DNA of 64,000 nt from Platycnemis pennipes (GCA_933228895.1 OW121855.1:37772698-37836697), one strand, 5' to 3'. Positions 49,100 to 61,400 are shown, counted from the stretch's first letter. The notes: generated by a model not told the origin, from the sequence alone. Numbers and translations: made by a program.

Positions 49100-50560
49100 G
49101 ATCACTGACGTACACTGGTACCTACGCGAACTGGTACAACCGCTAACAACAGCGGACACTCTTGAAATGCCTCGGGACGATTCGGATCCAGAACTTCGTG
49201 AAGCACCACACTCAAAAGGGCGCGACGATACACAGCACAGGCGCCGGAGTCATAGAAAAAGAACAACACGGCCTCCGAACAACGACGTTCCCCCGCCAAA
49301 ACGAAAACAACAACAGAGTGACGTCGTAACGCGCATGTTCGACCAGAGAGAACAATCGAACTGCTACAGGAAATGACCGCTATTGCGATAAGACTCCTGC
49401 CACCGCGACTGGGAAAACTGCGAGCGACGCACCGAGCCGGATCTCGAAGCGCAGAACGGAGCGATTTGCCGGGAGGGAAGCGGCTGGGAGAACTCAGCCG
49501 ACCAGTTCCAGCGACGCCAAGTCTCCCCGACGGACTGACCTCGCCGGTCCACTCAATCCAGCAAAGCAGTCACTCTTCTTCCTCCTCCCGCGCGCCCGTT
49601 CCCTCCCTCCCCCCTGCTCTCCATTCCCCTCCATCGCCATCATTCCACCCACCTCTTACCGGCCCAGGCACACACATCCGCACTTCTTCCTCTACCCCAC
49701 CTCCGCTCTCGAATATCCCTCGGGTTGCGTACTGCCTAGCGAGTGAGGTGGGGAGAGAGAAGAGCGAGGCGAGGGGAGGACAGAGCAAGCTAGCACATGG
49801 AAGGCTACTCAGTGCCTGCTCACCCCCCGTAGGTTCCGTTCGTTTTGGAGACCAATGGGGAACACGCACAAACCACCCGAGAGATCGGAGCACACAAGAG
49901 GAGGACGGACGTGTAGGAGGGCGGCCACATGCAGGCGACGTCACTTCCGTGGGAGGGAAAGGGACGAGGGGGGGGGAGTGGGTGGGCGTCTGGGGGAGGG
50001 GGAGTGAGGGAGGAATGTCTGACTGAGCGTTCGTTCGGCAGGACTGGGCTTTTTGTGGGAAAAGAGGGGAGGGGGGCGTGGCGGCAGAGCTACAAGTGAG
50101 TCATTTTTTCTCTCTCTCTTCCTCTCGCACACCTCTCCAGTTCTCGGGTCCGCTGAGCTGGCCCCCGTCGTGCCATCGCGGTGACGCGGTAAAGGGACGT
50201 TGCTAGGCACCGCGCGACGATTGCAGTCGCGATCCCGAAGGAGTCACGTACGAGCCGCACCCGCGGCGATAAGAACTGATAAAGCGGGTGGCGGGGACTG
50301 AAACTTGACTCGTTGCGTGCGAGGGAGTGAGGGCGAAGCTCCGGCCGCGGCCACCTGCGACAGCGCACGTCGCCGTCCCGACGCACTCATCAAAGATCTC
50401 TCATTCCTGCCCCGGAGGAACGACACCTGGAACTGCTTCCGTGCGCCCACCGGCGTCGAATGAGTGCGCTCTTCGAAGGACGTAGTGGTTCCCAGCGCGC
50501 AAGAATAGCGGAGACGTTATTTTCGCACGCACCCTCTATTTGAGGCGACGTACCTTCGGA
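49100..50560. other. Longest CpG-rich patch, promoter-like composition
   Basis: About 1.4 kb with frequent CG dinucleotides, pyrimidine-rich blocks (49575-49710) and G-rich blocks (49960-50080). Long frames on both strands (for example 49373-50026 plus and 49570-49944 minus) overlap each other and lack domains, so they reflect GC content. A CpG-island-like promoter of a neighbouring gene is plausible. Neither a TATA box nor a first exon could be set. Confidence 0.45.
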
Positions 50561-52034
50561 CTTTTCAAGCATATTTTTTTTCGAATTCTGGCCCGTGTGC
50601 CTGCATTTAAGGACTTTAATCCGGTAACGCCTAGAAAAAATGTTGAAGCCCACGCACAAATTATGGAAACTAAGAGTTTTAGTCTCATCATATGTTTAAA
50701 AAATGTTTTTGTAGCGGTCACATGAGGGCTTACGCAGGGTTCTCCTTTATGTATTTGATTTTTTAACTCATTCATACACATTATTTCTTCTAAAAATATA
50801 AAAGAATACTTTTCTTTCGTAAACTCCGTTATATTTTATCCTAAAAATAATCAAGTTTTTTAATCAGCACCTTCTTTTGTAATGCAACATAGTACTTTCA
50901 TACACATGGGATATTAATTATTCAAGTCATGTGTTAGAGTGCAAAAAGATTTTTAATTTGTTGAATAATCACGTTAAAAATTTTACCAAATTTAAATTTT
51001 GTCTCAAAATGAAGGCAGAAATGGGCTTGTATTGCATTACGTAAACCCTACTATAGTTCCAGATGGGCTTTTGTACGGAAAAATGCTTCTTCGTCATTAA
51101 ACTCATTCTTCGAGTGACAGGAGTTGCGGGGACCTATCTGACATGAATTACCGTGGGCATTTGATGTTATGCAGCAACGTTTCCGTGACGTAAACGGACG
51201 ATTTCCGCCGGATACCTCCTCCAAAAATGTCTGGGGCATTAATTTCACGGCGTCCATCAAATTTGACCGAAATCAGCGCTACAGGACGACCGCTTATTCG
51301 TGGATGAGCGTCATTGGACACTTTTGCTCTCCGCCGATGGTCACAACGGATAAGAGATATTCCTATGCTAAAATGGTTTCTTCCTGCATTTGAGCTTCTT
51401 TCAGAAGCAAACTTGCAGTCTTGAGCTCACATATTTTAGTTCCAGGTAGTAATTAAAGGACTCTATAGATTTAAGTACGTTTAAAAACTACCAACTCTTA
51501 TCCCCTTATTATTCCCAATAGAGGCGTGAAAATTTGGACGAATTGACAGTAAAACCTGTAATCAAGTTACAAACAACAGAATGACTCCATAATAATACAT
51601 GCCCGGAGTTAACTTTGTGATCAAATTTGTGATGGATCGTATGGATGCACGAAGCTGTATCTAATATTAAGCCCTTGACCAGCACAACATATCTGAAAAT
51701 TATTAGAGCATATGCGTTTTTCAATAAATTCTCAAAAAAATACTATTCACTCCACCTACAACGCAAATTAGAATGACTAATATTTGTTGAATGTATGTTT
51801 TAATACTGATATTGTAGAGCACCCTTACATTTTTAGAGGGCGTGCTCTCAAAACTTTTGACATTATGCCTTCCTGCCATTAATATTATTTTTTAGCACAT
51901 ACTGCAATCAGATAGACTTAAAAAAATGAAACCCCGGTGAAGACTGTAATCACTCATCGGCACGAATACACATACAACTGATTACTATAATACATATTTC
52001 GATACATTTAAAGGCGAGAAACAATAAATTAGCT
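50561..52034. other. AT-rich stretch without supported genes
   Basis: Composition drops sharply to AT-rich. Opposite frames at 51051-51260 (minus) and 51169-51393 (plus) overlap and show no known domain. Confidence 0.5.
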
Positions 52035-53064
52035 TCCAAGAACCATTAGGCGACCATTTGTCATGGGGCACCTAGATAGCCAGAATTTATTTTCCAATGT
52101 TCGGCAAGGCTTCCGGGAGAGTTGTTCTCTTTTCCCACGATATTTTAGTTTCTGGCGAAAATAATATTTCAGTGGATGCAATATTTCTCGATTAGGTACA
52201 AGAAATCTTTTGACAAGGTGTCTCATAGCAAACTAATTTTGAAATTAAAATCTTATGGGTTAGAGAGTAACATTATATCATGGATAAATGATTTCCTACA
52301 TGATAGGGTGCAGAGGGTTGTCGGGAATAAGACTGACATATGATCTTTCCTGGGGTAAACACATACGTGAAATAATGGGTCAAGCGAATCGTAAACTGGG
52401 ATTCGTCAAAAGAGTATTGGGTAAATGTGACGAGAAATCAGCTACTTATCCTTTGTTAGACGTCGTTTGGAATATGCTGACAGTATATGGGATCCTTACG
52501 AAACCGGTCTAAATAATGAAAGTGAACGTGTGCAGCAAACATCGGCAAGATTTGTAAAGGGACGGTACGATAGCCTTATTAGCGTAACCAGTCTATTAAA
52601 TGAATTATATTGGGAATCATTGTCAGATCGCAGGTTGAAATTTAGACGTAATCTCTTAAATAAATTCCAAGATAATATTTTCAGTGATGACGTTAAAAAT
52701 ATTTTGCGAACCCCAACTCACTATGGTAGACTGCACCATGATTACAAAATTAGAGAAATTGATTGTCGGACTGAAGGATTCAAAATGTCCTTTTTTCCTC
52801 GTACAATTAGGGATATGAATATATCCAATACGAGTGAATCAATGTATAAGTTACATGTTGGTATAAGGACTTGAAGGTAACCCAACTAACAGCATGTTTT
52901 GGCATGCTTACTTTGCTATTTTTATCTTTTTAAAAAAGTGAAGTTTAGACCGATATATTAATACTAATCCTATTTTATGTGTGATATGTAGTGCATCTTT
53001 AGTGAGCATTCACCCCCTGCCACACGCCTTTATGGTGGCTTGCAGAATATTATGTGATGTAGAT
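52035..53064 (+). mobile_element. LINE family B, copy B7, internally deleted
   Basis: The plus strand shows VMGHLDSQNLFSN, FSVDAIFLD-like and SHSKLILKLKSYG segments in shifting frames, then HDRVQRVV. A jump near 52325 goes to LTYDLSWGKHIREIMGQANRK. The deletion removes the GVPQGS and F-x-D-D region. A frame at 52467-52874 carries MEYADSIWDPYETGL, KGRYDSLISVTSLLNEL, DDVKNILRTPTHYGRLH and FFPRTIRDMN. The tail ends near 53064 with a weakened stem (GCAGAA) and a shortened GATGTA repeat. Confidence 0.9.
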
Positions 53065-53406
53065 TATTAGAAGTAAAACATCGCCGGGACCTACCCATCT
53101 CAAACAACCTTCCATCTGAGTTTAAAGAAAGGCGGGCAGAGAGCTTCTACGCCACTGGGAACAACTATGCGCTGAAACGTCTCAATTCAAAAATAATAAA
53201 CAAGTTTAGAATAATACACATCTTTTCCTTCTTTTTTAGGGAGCCATTATATAATATTATGCCAAGTAGGGCATTTAGCTCGTTGGGTCCACTTGATTTT
53301 ATCACTTAAGGTTGTTCCTTTACGAAGAGACTGTGTGGGAAAGCTTCTTCACGATGTAATCGTGATAAACTGTGATTAAATAGCATCTCTTAAAGTCGTT
53401 TATTGG
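53065..53406. other. Spacer without supported genes
   Basis: No feature recognised between LINE copy B7 and the SINE copy. Confidence 0.5.
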
Positions 53407-53660
53407 TATCGGGTAGATGTGTGGTAAGAATACTGGCCCGTCTTCCCGAGGGCCCGGGTTCGAATTCCGGCATATTCAGATTTTACATAGTATGCTGGTT
53501 TCCATTCGAGTGCCCTGCGGAGAGCATTTCGTGTCCAGTAGGTACTCGGCCCGTCGGATGGGACGTTAAGCGGTGGACCACTTGGCGCCTGTCACTAAGA
53601 GGTGGCGAAAGCCGTCAGGTTTCTCTCCAGCCTTCCTCTCTTTCCTAAAAATCCTATCTC
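53407..53660 (+). mobile_element. tRNA-derived SINE, copy 1
   Basis: The head reads GTGTGGTAAGAATACTGG, then CCCGAGGGCCCGGGTTCGAATTCC, with the B box at 53457-53468. The body contains GTCGGATGGGACGTTAAG (53553-53570) and CTTGGCGCCTGTCACTAAG (53581-53599), then GGTTTCTCTCC. Copies 2 and 3 share the head style, the central core and the GGTTTCTCTC segment. Related core words are widespread in animal SINEs, as I recall. A partner LINE is not identified from the tail. Confidence 0.75.
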
Positions 53661-54877
53661 CGGCCAATTATCCACCTTTGCTCCATTGTGCAAATCACAA
53701 CGCTTTCCAGGATTCCTGAAACCTAAATTAATTTTTAGAGGAATCTTTAGGAGCAAGGACTCAATAGTCTTTATCCATCAACGATGGCACACATAACATG
53801 GAATTGTGAAATAAGGAAGCCACTGTACACATGATAGATCCTATGAAATATCGCAAAGGGCAATAAGCCACTACTGTAAGATCTTACAGTATCTACTATT
53901 ACATTGTTGTTTTATTCAAATGCATAACTCAAAGGAAATACGTCTGAGTGGATGCTAAAGTTTTAAAAACTGCAACATAAGCTGTCCGACATCAAAAAAG
54001 GACAACTTTGGGATCTTTATTGATATAAAAACAATTAAAGACATACAAGCACCTAGAAAATACCAAATGCGGAGTACCCCAATAGTAGAATGTTCATGAG
54101 CTCCAAAGACCGTGAGTTGCTCAGCTACCGGATATATCTAACACAAGCGTGAAATAATTGGTCAAGCTAATCATAAACTATAAAACACTTATCCAAATTT
54201 CCCTTGCATTATGGCATATAGTAGATATTGCTACTCGTGGGTCTGTACTGTGACTACGTACACGCAACGGACTACGTATTTGGGCCATCGATCCAAATGT
54301 GAAGCGAGAATTAACGTCGACTAGATTACTTAGTAAGATTGAAAGTGGACGGTAGATATTATTAAGATAACTGGCTAAAAAGCTTCGTGACAGACTCGGA
54401 GCTAGAAATAGAAACAAGGCTTGCCGTGAGCCAAGCGGCGGGCCTCGGAGACAGGACGTGGTTTGCTTTCGCTTTCATTAACACGGGACCATCCCTTTTG
54501 GACGAGTAGGGAGGACCTTTCTTACCCGTTATATGGGATTCGAGTGAAGTATGCGAAAGGAATTCCTCCACCCGTGGATTCCTCGGCACCGGATTTCCGC
54601 GATATCAAAATTTTCGTAAAATATGAGGTAGGAAAAATGTCGTGAGCCGAATATTTTTGCGAAAATACCCTCCGGAACTTGGATGATCCACAGTGTTAGA
54701 AACCTGCATGCCAAATATGCAATAACAAAAACTCCAGTGTTAATTTCCGAGGAGTATTTCTATTTTATTTCGCCTCCTGCTGGTTAAGAAAATCAAACCT
54801 TATAAGTAACAAGAAATTGAGTTCGAATAAAAATTATTCATCTTCGAATTCAGGCGAATAGCTAATTCAATACATTT
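53661..54877. other. Stretch without supported genes
   Basis: Contains a perfect 20-bp palindrome at 53872-53891 and a slightly GC-richer part at 54370-54660. No coding domain is recognised. Confidence 0.5.
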
Positions 54878-55018
54878 AATAAAATAAAACTTTTACAAAA
54901 ATACCAAAAAAATTTTACCAGGTCACCTGATTATGACGATAATTCGGTCGAAACCCGGGTCGTGAAAGTGTATATAAATTTATGTGGTATTTTTGTAAAA
55001 GTTTGTTTTTATTTAATT
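54878..55018. mobile_element. 141-bp fold-back (hairpin) element
   Basis: Arms of about 38 bp, with AAAACTTTTACAAAAATACC at the left facing GGTATTTTTGTAAAAGTTTG at the right. The centre holds GGTCGAAACCCGGGTCGTG, the same core as in the 43.0-kb hairpin. No coding sequence. It abuts the RTE-like LINE fragment. Confidence 0.7.
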
Positions 55019-55034
55019 TTTTGACTTTGTGTTC

Positions 55035-55180
55035 ATCATCATCAAGGGTCAATAATCCTAGGATTGGTTTGATGCAGCCCTCCACTCGATTCTTCTATCG
55101 GCCAACCTCTTCATATTAACGTAGTTCCTCTTTTTCACGTCCTTTACGACCTGTTGTATGTAACTCATACGAGGCCTGAC
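55035..55180 (-). mobile_element. 3' end of a third LINE type (RTE-like)
   Basis: The fragment carries the last 39 codons of a different LINE protein and a short 3' end that closes in TGATGATGATGAAC. The tail differs from the GATGTA tail of families A and B. Confidence 0.7.
55058..55177 (-). pseudogene. LINE protein C-terminal fragment ending in EWRAASNQS
   Basis: Thirty-nine codons plus a TAG stop stay in one frame: RPRMSYIQQVVKDV, then NYVNMKRLADRR, then IEWRAASNQS. A short conserved C-terminus of the form R-x-EWR-x-A-x-NQS closes many endonuclease/reverse transcriptase proteins of arthropod LINEs. The frame is intact but obviously a truncated insertion, since no upstream coding sequence is visible beyond 55180. 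Confidence 0.75.
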
Positions 55181-55684
55181 TATGTGTTAGACTGAGCAAT
55201 TTCTCATATGCGCAAAAACAAAATAAATATAAATCATTATGTGAATAGGTATCCAAGTTATGGTGACGTAATAATGTATATACGTGATATGTTGATTGAG
55301 TTCTTGTATCGTGAACGTGACTCTACGAATTCTTAAGAAAATAAAATAATAAGAAAACCACAAATTACAAAACTACGGAATACCAATAGGTTACAGAAGA
55401 TATAGTTTTATTTATTGAGTAGCTAATTCTTCAAGAACTCATCTACAAGAACGGATATAAGTATTTTTTTCCACTTTTATTTATGGATTAGTCTAATATG
55501 GTTAACTCTTGAATGTCCGGTATTATTTCATTTGTACGCTGAAGTCTCAAAGATACTCATCTACAAAAACCAATTCAATGGTTAGTTTTAACTTAGCTGG
55601 TTAGCTATTAAGGGGAGGGGATCGAAAGCTAAGGACATTGGTTTAATTTAGGAAAGGTGAGTAGCTGGGTTATGATAGGAGCAT
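55181..55684. other. AT-rich spacer without supported genes
   Basis: No recognisable feature. Confidence 0.5.
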
Positions 55685-55965
55685 TTCACGTGAAGGAAGG
55701 GTGGAGAGAAACCCGGTGACGGTTTAGCCTACCCTTTATGACAGGCGCCAAGAGGACCTCGGCATAACGTCTCATCCGACGGATGGAGCATTGAACCTTA
55801 AATACCCTCCACTAGGCACTTAAGTATGGATTGGTTTGCCACTCAATAATCCGCCACTGTTGGGAATCGAACCTGGTCCCTCGGGATGGGAGCTCAGCAC
55901 TATAGCTGCCACACCAACCCGAGGTTTGGCGTTGTTGCCAGAGGGCTAGAACCCTTCCCTGGGTT
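55685..55965 (-). mobile_element. tRNA-derived SINE, copy 2
   Basis: On the minus strand: GGTGTGGCAGCTATAGTGC, CCCGAGGGACCAGGTTCGATTCC with a B box at 55863-55873 that matches the consensus fully, then the core CGTCGGATGAGACGTTATGC, CTTGGCGCCTGTCATAAAG, and CCGGGTTTCTCTCC near the 3' end. The body is longer than in copy 1 between the B box and the core. Confidence 0.75.
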
Positions 55966-58280
55966 TTAACTTTTACGATACAATTCCAACATGAAATATG
56001 TGCCCACAAGAATCACTATATTAGATTAAATCGTCATGCCTTTTATCTCAAGAAAATAGGGGATATTGAACTTTAACGAGCAAGCTGGGGAGGACAATAT
56101 ATGAATAGGTCATAATTGGAAAGAAAGAGATTTTATCCCATAAATGGACTGCTAATAGCCCCTTAAAAATGATAACCAAATACACGTTGACAGAAAGATA
56201 TTTCCTTCTGCGTATCGTGATGCTCTCTGCTGAGAAACTTTCTCCTAGAAGATTCCTTACAGGCCAATAATGAGGTGTTGTTGTAAAGAGGAGAGATTTA
56301 ACTTGAAGGAAACTATCAGCTCAAGGAAAAGTTAATTTGAAGGAAGAATGGGTTCCTCGAAGGCTATCCCCTAGAGGGATGCGATAACATAATGAGCAGA
56401 ATGTAAAAATTCAGAGAAATAGGCGCCTATGTAGTCGTATCCATGAATACATGGAGTCAAGAAAATGAGTCTGCTTGATGTGGGATAGGCAAAAAAATCA
56501 CGTATTCATATATGCCTCCGATGCAATTAGTGAGACTATGACGCACAGATCTATAAACCTTCCAGCGAAGGAATTTAATTTGCTGACTAGGTTATGGACA
56601 TGAAGTCTACAGTCAAAAATTAATATAGCATCACATCAATAATGAATGATGTTGCCAGAATCAAGATAGGCAAACATTGAATCAAGCATAAGTAAATTAT
56701 TCGACTAAAGACTTATATTTCGGTTTCACTCATAGCCATTTCCTTCTCTCTGCATACGAAATGCTTATAAAAAGTGCCTGCAAAGCAGGCAGCAGGTCTG
56801 CTAGTGAACAATTAAACGAGTAGAGATGGAAGGCCAGTAGTTAAATGAGCATAATTGACTACTATGTACAAAAAAATTAGTTGTTGACGAACGCACAATG
56901 TGGAATTTATCTATACAAATAATAATGCTGGAAAATGGCGTAGTCACTTGCAAATGATTCAAATGCGTTGCTTGCTTGAAAATAAAGGAAATGCTTTAAA
57001 ACCAAACGAAGACATAATGAATAGCGTGGAAAATTATAAAGTATTAATATATCAGTAGGTATATAGAAATAATTCGGTGGCGCCACACAACTTCATAAAA
57101 GACTTATGCAGTACCTTATACTGAGAGTGTGCAAAAAATATTACCATTATGTCCATGTTATACCAGAATGTCCACGTTTGGCTTGATTGTCGTCAGTACC
57201 CGAAAAAAGCAATACGACAGCTTTTCCCAACATTAAAATCATTTCGCGCTGAGGATATGAGTTCCACCTCAGCTCAAAAACTCTCATCCACGATTACACA
57301 ATTGGCACCAAGTTTGTCGCGATTACAACAGAACCGCGCGCGCAAATCTGCAATTATGCCTAGCGCAAAAGTTTGTGCTCGTGACCTTCGGACGGCTTAT
57401 GGACTGAATTCCTTTGCGACTTGTCACGTCTCGCACAACATTCAGCCATGCAGAAAATTGCAAACACACAGAGAAACCAAATGACGCGCACGACATTTAT
57501 GAGAGAAATCTTTTCCAAACGCACTTTTCCGACCACGCGTATTGAATTATGCTACATCACAACCGGATATATCGGTGTAATGTAGATAGAAGAGTCTGTA
57601 GTACTGAAATATGAACTAAAACTACTTATTTACGTTAAGTGCACCGTTTCATGCCTAATGGGGTTATAAATTAATTCATGACAATTAATAAACTTTGACC
57701 AATTGACAAACCTTATGCTCCTTCGAAGATTCTGATCCTTTAGTGTACATGACTGGCGGATGCATAACTAGACCGTATATCTATTTCTGGTATACTGTAG
57801 CTATTAGCTGCATGCTTGGTATTTATGTATTCCCTGCCAGACCCTCCGAGATGGCTCGGACGTTATTCCCTAGACATAGGTGCTCTAATGAGAAAAGCTG
57901 CGAAATTATGAAAAACCAATTGAGAAGAGTTGACCTAATTATATGCAAAAACTCCTTGCATTAAGTTCGCTTCATTCATTCATAATAGACGATGAAACAA
58001 AATCAATCTATTGATTAACGACATTCAGAAGCTGGGATTACAACGAGAACTAGAACTTCACATTTCCTGAGTGTCAAGTAACACAGTGGTCCTTTCCCAT
58101 ATTGAATGGCTATTGCGCGGAATTAGATTATCCTGTACGAGTGCATATGCAGATGAGTGTAAAGAATAAACTTATATTCACTTATGATCAAATAAAATAT
58201 TACATCCGTTATTGACAATTCCTCTATCTTAAATAGCTGATGATTGAATCTTATAGAAAATAATAGTAACGGAAATTCCC
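55966..58280. other. Stretch without supported genes
   Basis: AT-rich to mixed. A 111-codon plus frame at 57149-57484 has no domain I recognise and no supporting splice or start context. Confidence 0.45.
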
Positions 58281-58722
58281 AAATCTCTTAAATAAGTTCC
58301 AAGACAATATTTTCAGAAATGATGTTAAAAATATTTTGCGAACCCCATCTTACTATGGCAGACTGGACCATAATCATAAAATTTGAGAAATTGATTGCCG
58401 AACTGACAGAATTAAAATGTCCTTTTTTCCTCGTACAATTAGGGATATGAATAACGGTAAATATATCCAATCGGAGAGTAGCAATGGATAGAATTGGTAG
58501 CTGCATGTTGGTATGAGTAAGTACTTAAAGCTAACCCTACTAACAGAATGTTTTTGCATGTTTGCTTTGCAATTGCTATCTTTTTTTTAAATAGTGAAGT
58601 TCTGACTAGTATATTAATACTATTCCTTTTTTATGTATGATGTGTAGTGCATGTTTGGTGAGAAATCACCCCCTGCCACACACCTTGTGGTGTCTTGCAG
58701 GGTGTTATGTAGATTTAGATGT
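58281..58722 (+). mobile_element. LINE family B, 3' end, copy B8
   Basis: Starts at LNKFQDNIF-like codons, passes DVKNILRTPSYYGRLDHN and a nonsense change after HKI (TGA for an arginine codon near 58384), then FFPRTIRDMNNGKYIQ. It ends with the 3' UTR, stem-loop and GTAGATTTAGATGTA. Confidence 0.9.
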
Positions 58723-59930
58723 AGAAATCCTCTTCCCATACCAACTACGCAACTAAAACCAGCGCGAATCCCTTAAAAACACCCTCCACCACTGGGACAG
58801 TGACGTAATCGCAATGAAACATTTCAAATTGATTCGTGCATCAGGGGGAATTTAGCGAGCGTAGCTATAATCCCAAAGCGGGCGTTTTTTCCACTGATGT
58901 TGGCCTGGCTCAGTCTTTGCAAGTAGATATAATCTGGGCACGTGTCCAGGCCTTAAGTCGGCGATGCTTCTTCATAGGCGTAGTGAGTGGTCGGAAAACG
59001 GCGGCCCATTTCTAAGGTCCAAGTTTTCACCCGATGCTCAGCGACTCCGACCACGAGCATAAATGCATCCCTTTATACTTAGGTGGAGGGGGGAAGGAGG
59101 TCCGAAGGCGTTCTCGATGAAGTCAGCGGAATGTGCCAACATCCCGCCTGCCCGCATGAAACGCTCGCTTGGAGAATTAGCGAGTGCTATGGGATCGCAC
59201 GCTTCGGAGAAATGACGTAGCAAAGTGCATTCGGTCCGATACAAGTACACGAGAAAAAAAAATGCCGAAGGCTGAACTACCCCGTCGGTAGACTCAGCCA
59301 AGTTTTCGTCCGGCTCACTCGTCATTAAGTTTGAGTCGAAGCAAGCGATGTTTGCTTCACCGAGGAAGAAATGACCATCGCTCAGCACAACAGAATCGTC
59401 GGGCGATATCGTTACGTTAGCAACCTGGTGCTGAAAATCACACGGGTGGATAGGAGAGACATTCCCTTAATTTGCTCTTTGATTTACACATTTCCGATAG
59501 AACAACGGATCAGTTAGCGGGATTGTCAATGGAATGCTGCTTAGAGGGTTCCGATAGTAATCATGTTGCTTGGTTATTCCAAACAGAAAGCATAAATTAA
59601 ATTTCTCGCCTTCTTCGCGGTTATAAGAGGCAATAACATACACCGTCATTAGTGTTTCCAACTCTCGGCATCGTACTCATAACTTGGGATGAAAAATTAT
59701 TATTTGGACATACTCAAAGTGCTCCTTCTACAGCATAATATACGGAGGCTATGAGCCTTTTTCAGAATCTCAACGACAGTCACACTTCTACTGCATTAGT
59801 CATAAAATATCATTTACGAGTTCAAAAGAATAGGTACGCAAATTCTCCTCAATTTGGTTCGAAGCGGTGTAAAGATGCTTCGCAGCGTTACACCGAGAAG
59901 CTAGTAGAGATTTTACGAAGTAAGCATTAG
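58723..59930. other. Stretch without supported genes
   Basis: Somewhat GC-richer at 58780-59410. A 116-codon minus frame (59038-59388) shows no known domain. Confidence 0.45.
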
Positions 59931-60217
59931 AAGGAAGACTGTAATTGAGGTTTGACATGGCCCTATTAGTCCCAAGCTTATATATTGCTGCTGTATGTAA
60001 AAGTATAGCATTCAAAAAATTTCACCTATTGGAATGGAGTTTTTGATAATTGTCTCACTTTATAGCAGGAAGGAAGCACAAAGGAAGACTGTAATTGAGA
60101 TTTTGACATGGCCCTATTAGTCCCAAACTTATATATTGCTACTGTATGTAAAAGTAATGCATTCAAACAATTTCACCTGTTGGAATGGAGTTTTCAATAA
60201 TTGTCTCACTTTATAGC
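59931..60217. repeat. Tandem duplication, about 150-bp period
   Basis: Unit 1 (59931-60066) and unit 2 (60081-60217) both run from AAGGAAGACTGTAATTGAG to TTGTCTCACTTTATAGC, with about ten differences and a 14-bp spacer. A single unequal exchange or slippage event explains it. There is no third copy. Confidence 0.85.
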
Positions 60218-60949
60218 CCCATTCTACCGTTAACTCGTTAATTTACAATAATGGTAAACGATGATCCAACAGAAACTTAAACCAAAATCCACCTTTTCCC
60301 CAGGTCGGTCACTACTGCCATTTCTTGCAAGGTGCTGAATAAGAATATATGTAGTATCAAAGACGTCTATAATTTTCATTGGAATTCTAGTGCGGTGGAG
60401 GCAGAGCAAATTATAAAATCAAGGGAAAAATTAGTTTAGACAATCATGTTCAGACTAATAAAAAATTTTTATGATGATTTTTAGAGATTATTCTCTACTT
60501 GCAAGTCGCACGGACATGGATAAAGGCAGCAGAAAAGCTAAATTTGTAACCAAAATTGTAGTTAAACAAAAGCGATTCTAAGTTATTCGTCAAAATTAAT
60601 TCGCGTAATTCTCCATAAATATTTCAGTTAACTCAACAATTTTACTCATCCAGCGTTCCATACATCGCTGCTATTGATCAATGGGGTAAAGATAAAATTG
60701 AGCTTAAATAAGTGGATATTACTCATATTTAATTCTCTTCGTTAGACCTAATAATTTTTCGAGTTCATCAATTCTTGAAATTTCAGTTACATTCGAGTAT
60801 CGAAAAACTATAGGTGACTGGATTCTACTCAGTCTTAGAAATCCAAAACGTAAGCCCAATTAATTGACAGAAACTCTGAGAATGGCACGTGAGATCATTA
60901 TTTTTCCGCGAATCATTCAAAGAATGGCAACGGGAAATACGTGAAGCCC
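60218..60949. other. AT-rich spacer without supported genes
   Basis: No recognisable feature. Confidence 0.5.
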
Positions 60950-61400
60950 CATTCGCTGACGGTCTACTCATAAATCACGCGGCGGCAACCAAGCTTCGAG
61001 GCTACTAGAATTCACCATCCAGCGTGCCCGTCCTAGCTCCGAGCTCGACCTTCGATTCGCCAATGGATATTGGCGCACGATGAAAAGGCCAATCGCGTGC
61101 GAACGAATTCCCCGGCGACTCATTCTTCGCAGCGCGCTAACGATTCGCTAATATTGGGCGCTCGAAGAATAAGCCCGGCGCCGTCTCGCCTCGACTATAA
61201 TGCACGCAAATAGTTCCATTTGGACGAGGGAGGAAGGGTGAAAGGGGGGGAGTGAGAGGGAAGAGCGTAATTGCCTCAGCTTCAACTTCCAAAACGAAAA
61301 AAAGGTGCGAGGGAGGTGATGGTGCTAAAAAGCGCAGTAGTAGATAGGGCGACGGGAAAAAGCTCGGAAGTTTACTCGTTCGAGGTCGCTTTGTTCCTTA
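60950..61400. promoter_or_regulatory. CG-rich patch with four CCAAT motifs
   Basis: An inverted pair CGCCAAT-GGAT-ATTGGCG (61058-61075) is followed by another CCAAT (61089-61093), an ATTGG (61153-61157) and a TATAA word (61196-61200), all within 145 bp of CG-rich sequence. Clustered CCAAT boxes upstream of a TATA-like word resemble a plus-strand pol II promoter. No transcript start or coding exon downstream could be shown, so the call is tentative. Confidence 0.35.

Noticed and set aside
49373..50026. 217-codon plus-strand frame
   Set aside because: It is the longest frame in the window. Low-complexity Ser/Pro and Gly/Arg runs plus an equally open opposite strand indicate composition, not coding.
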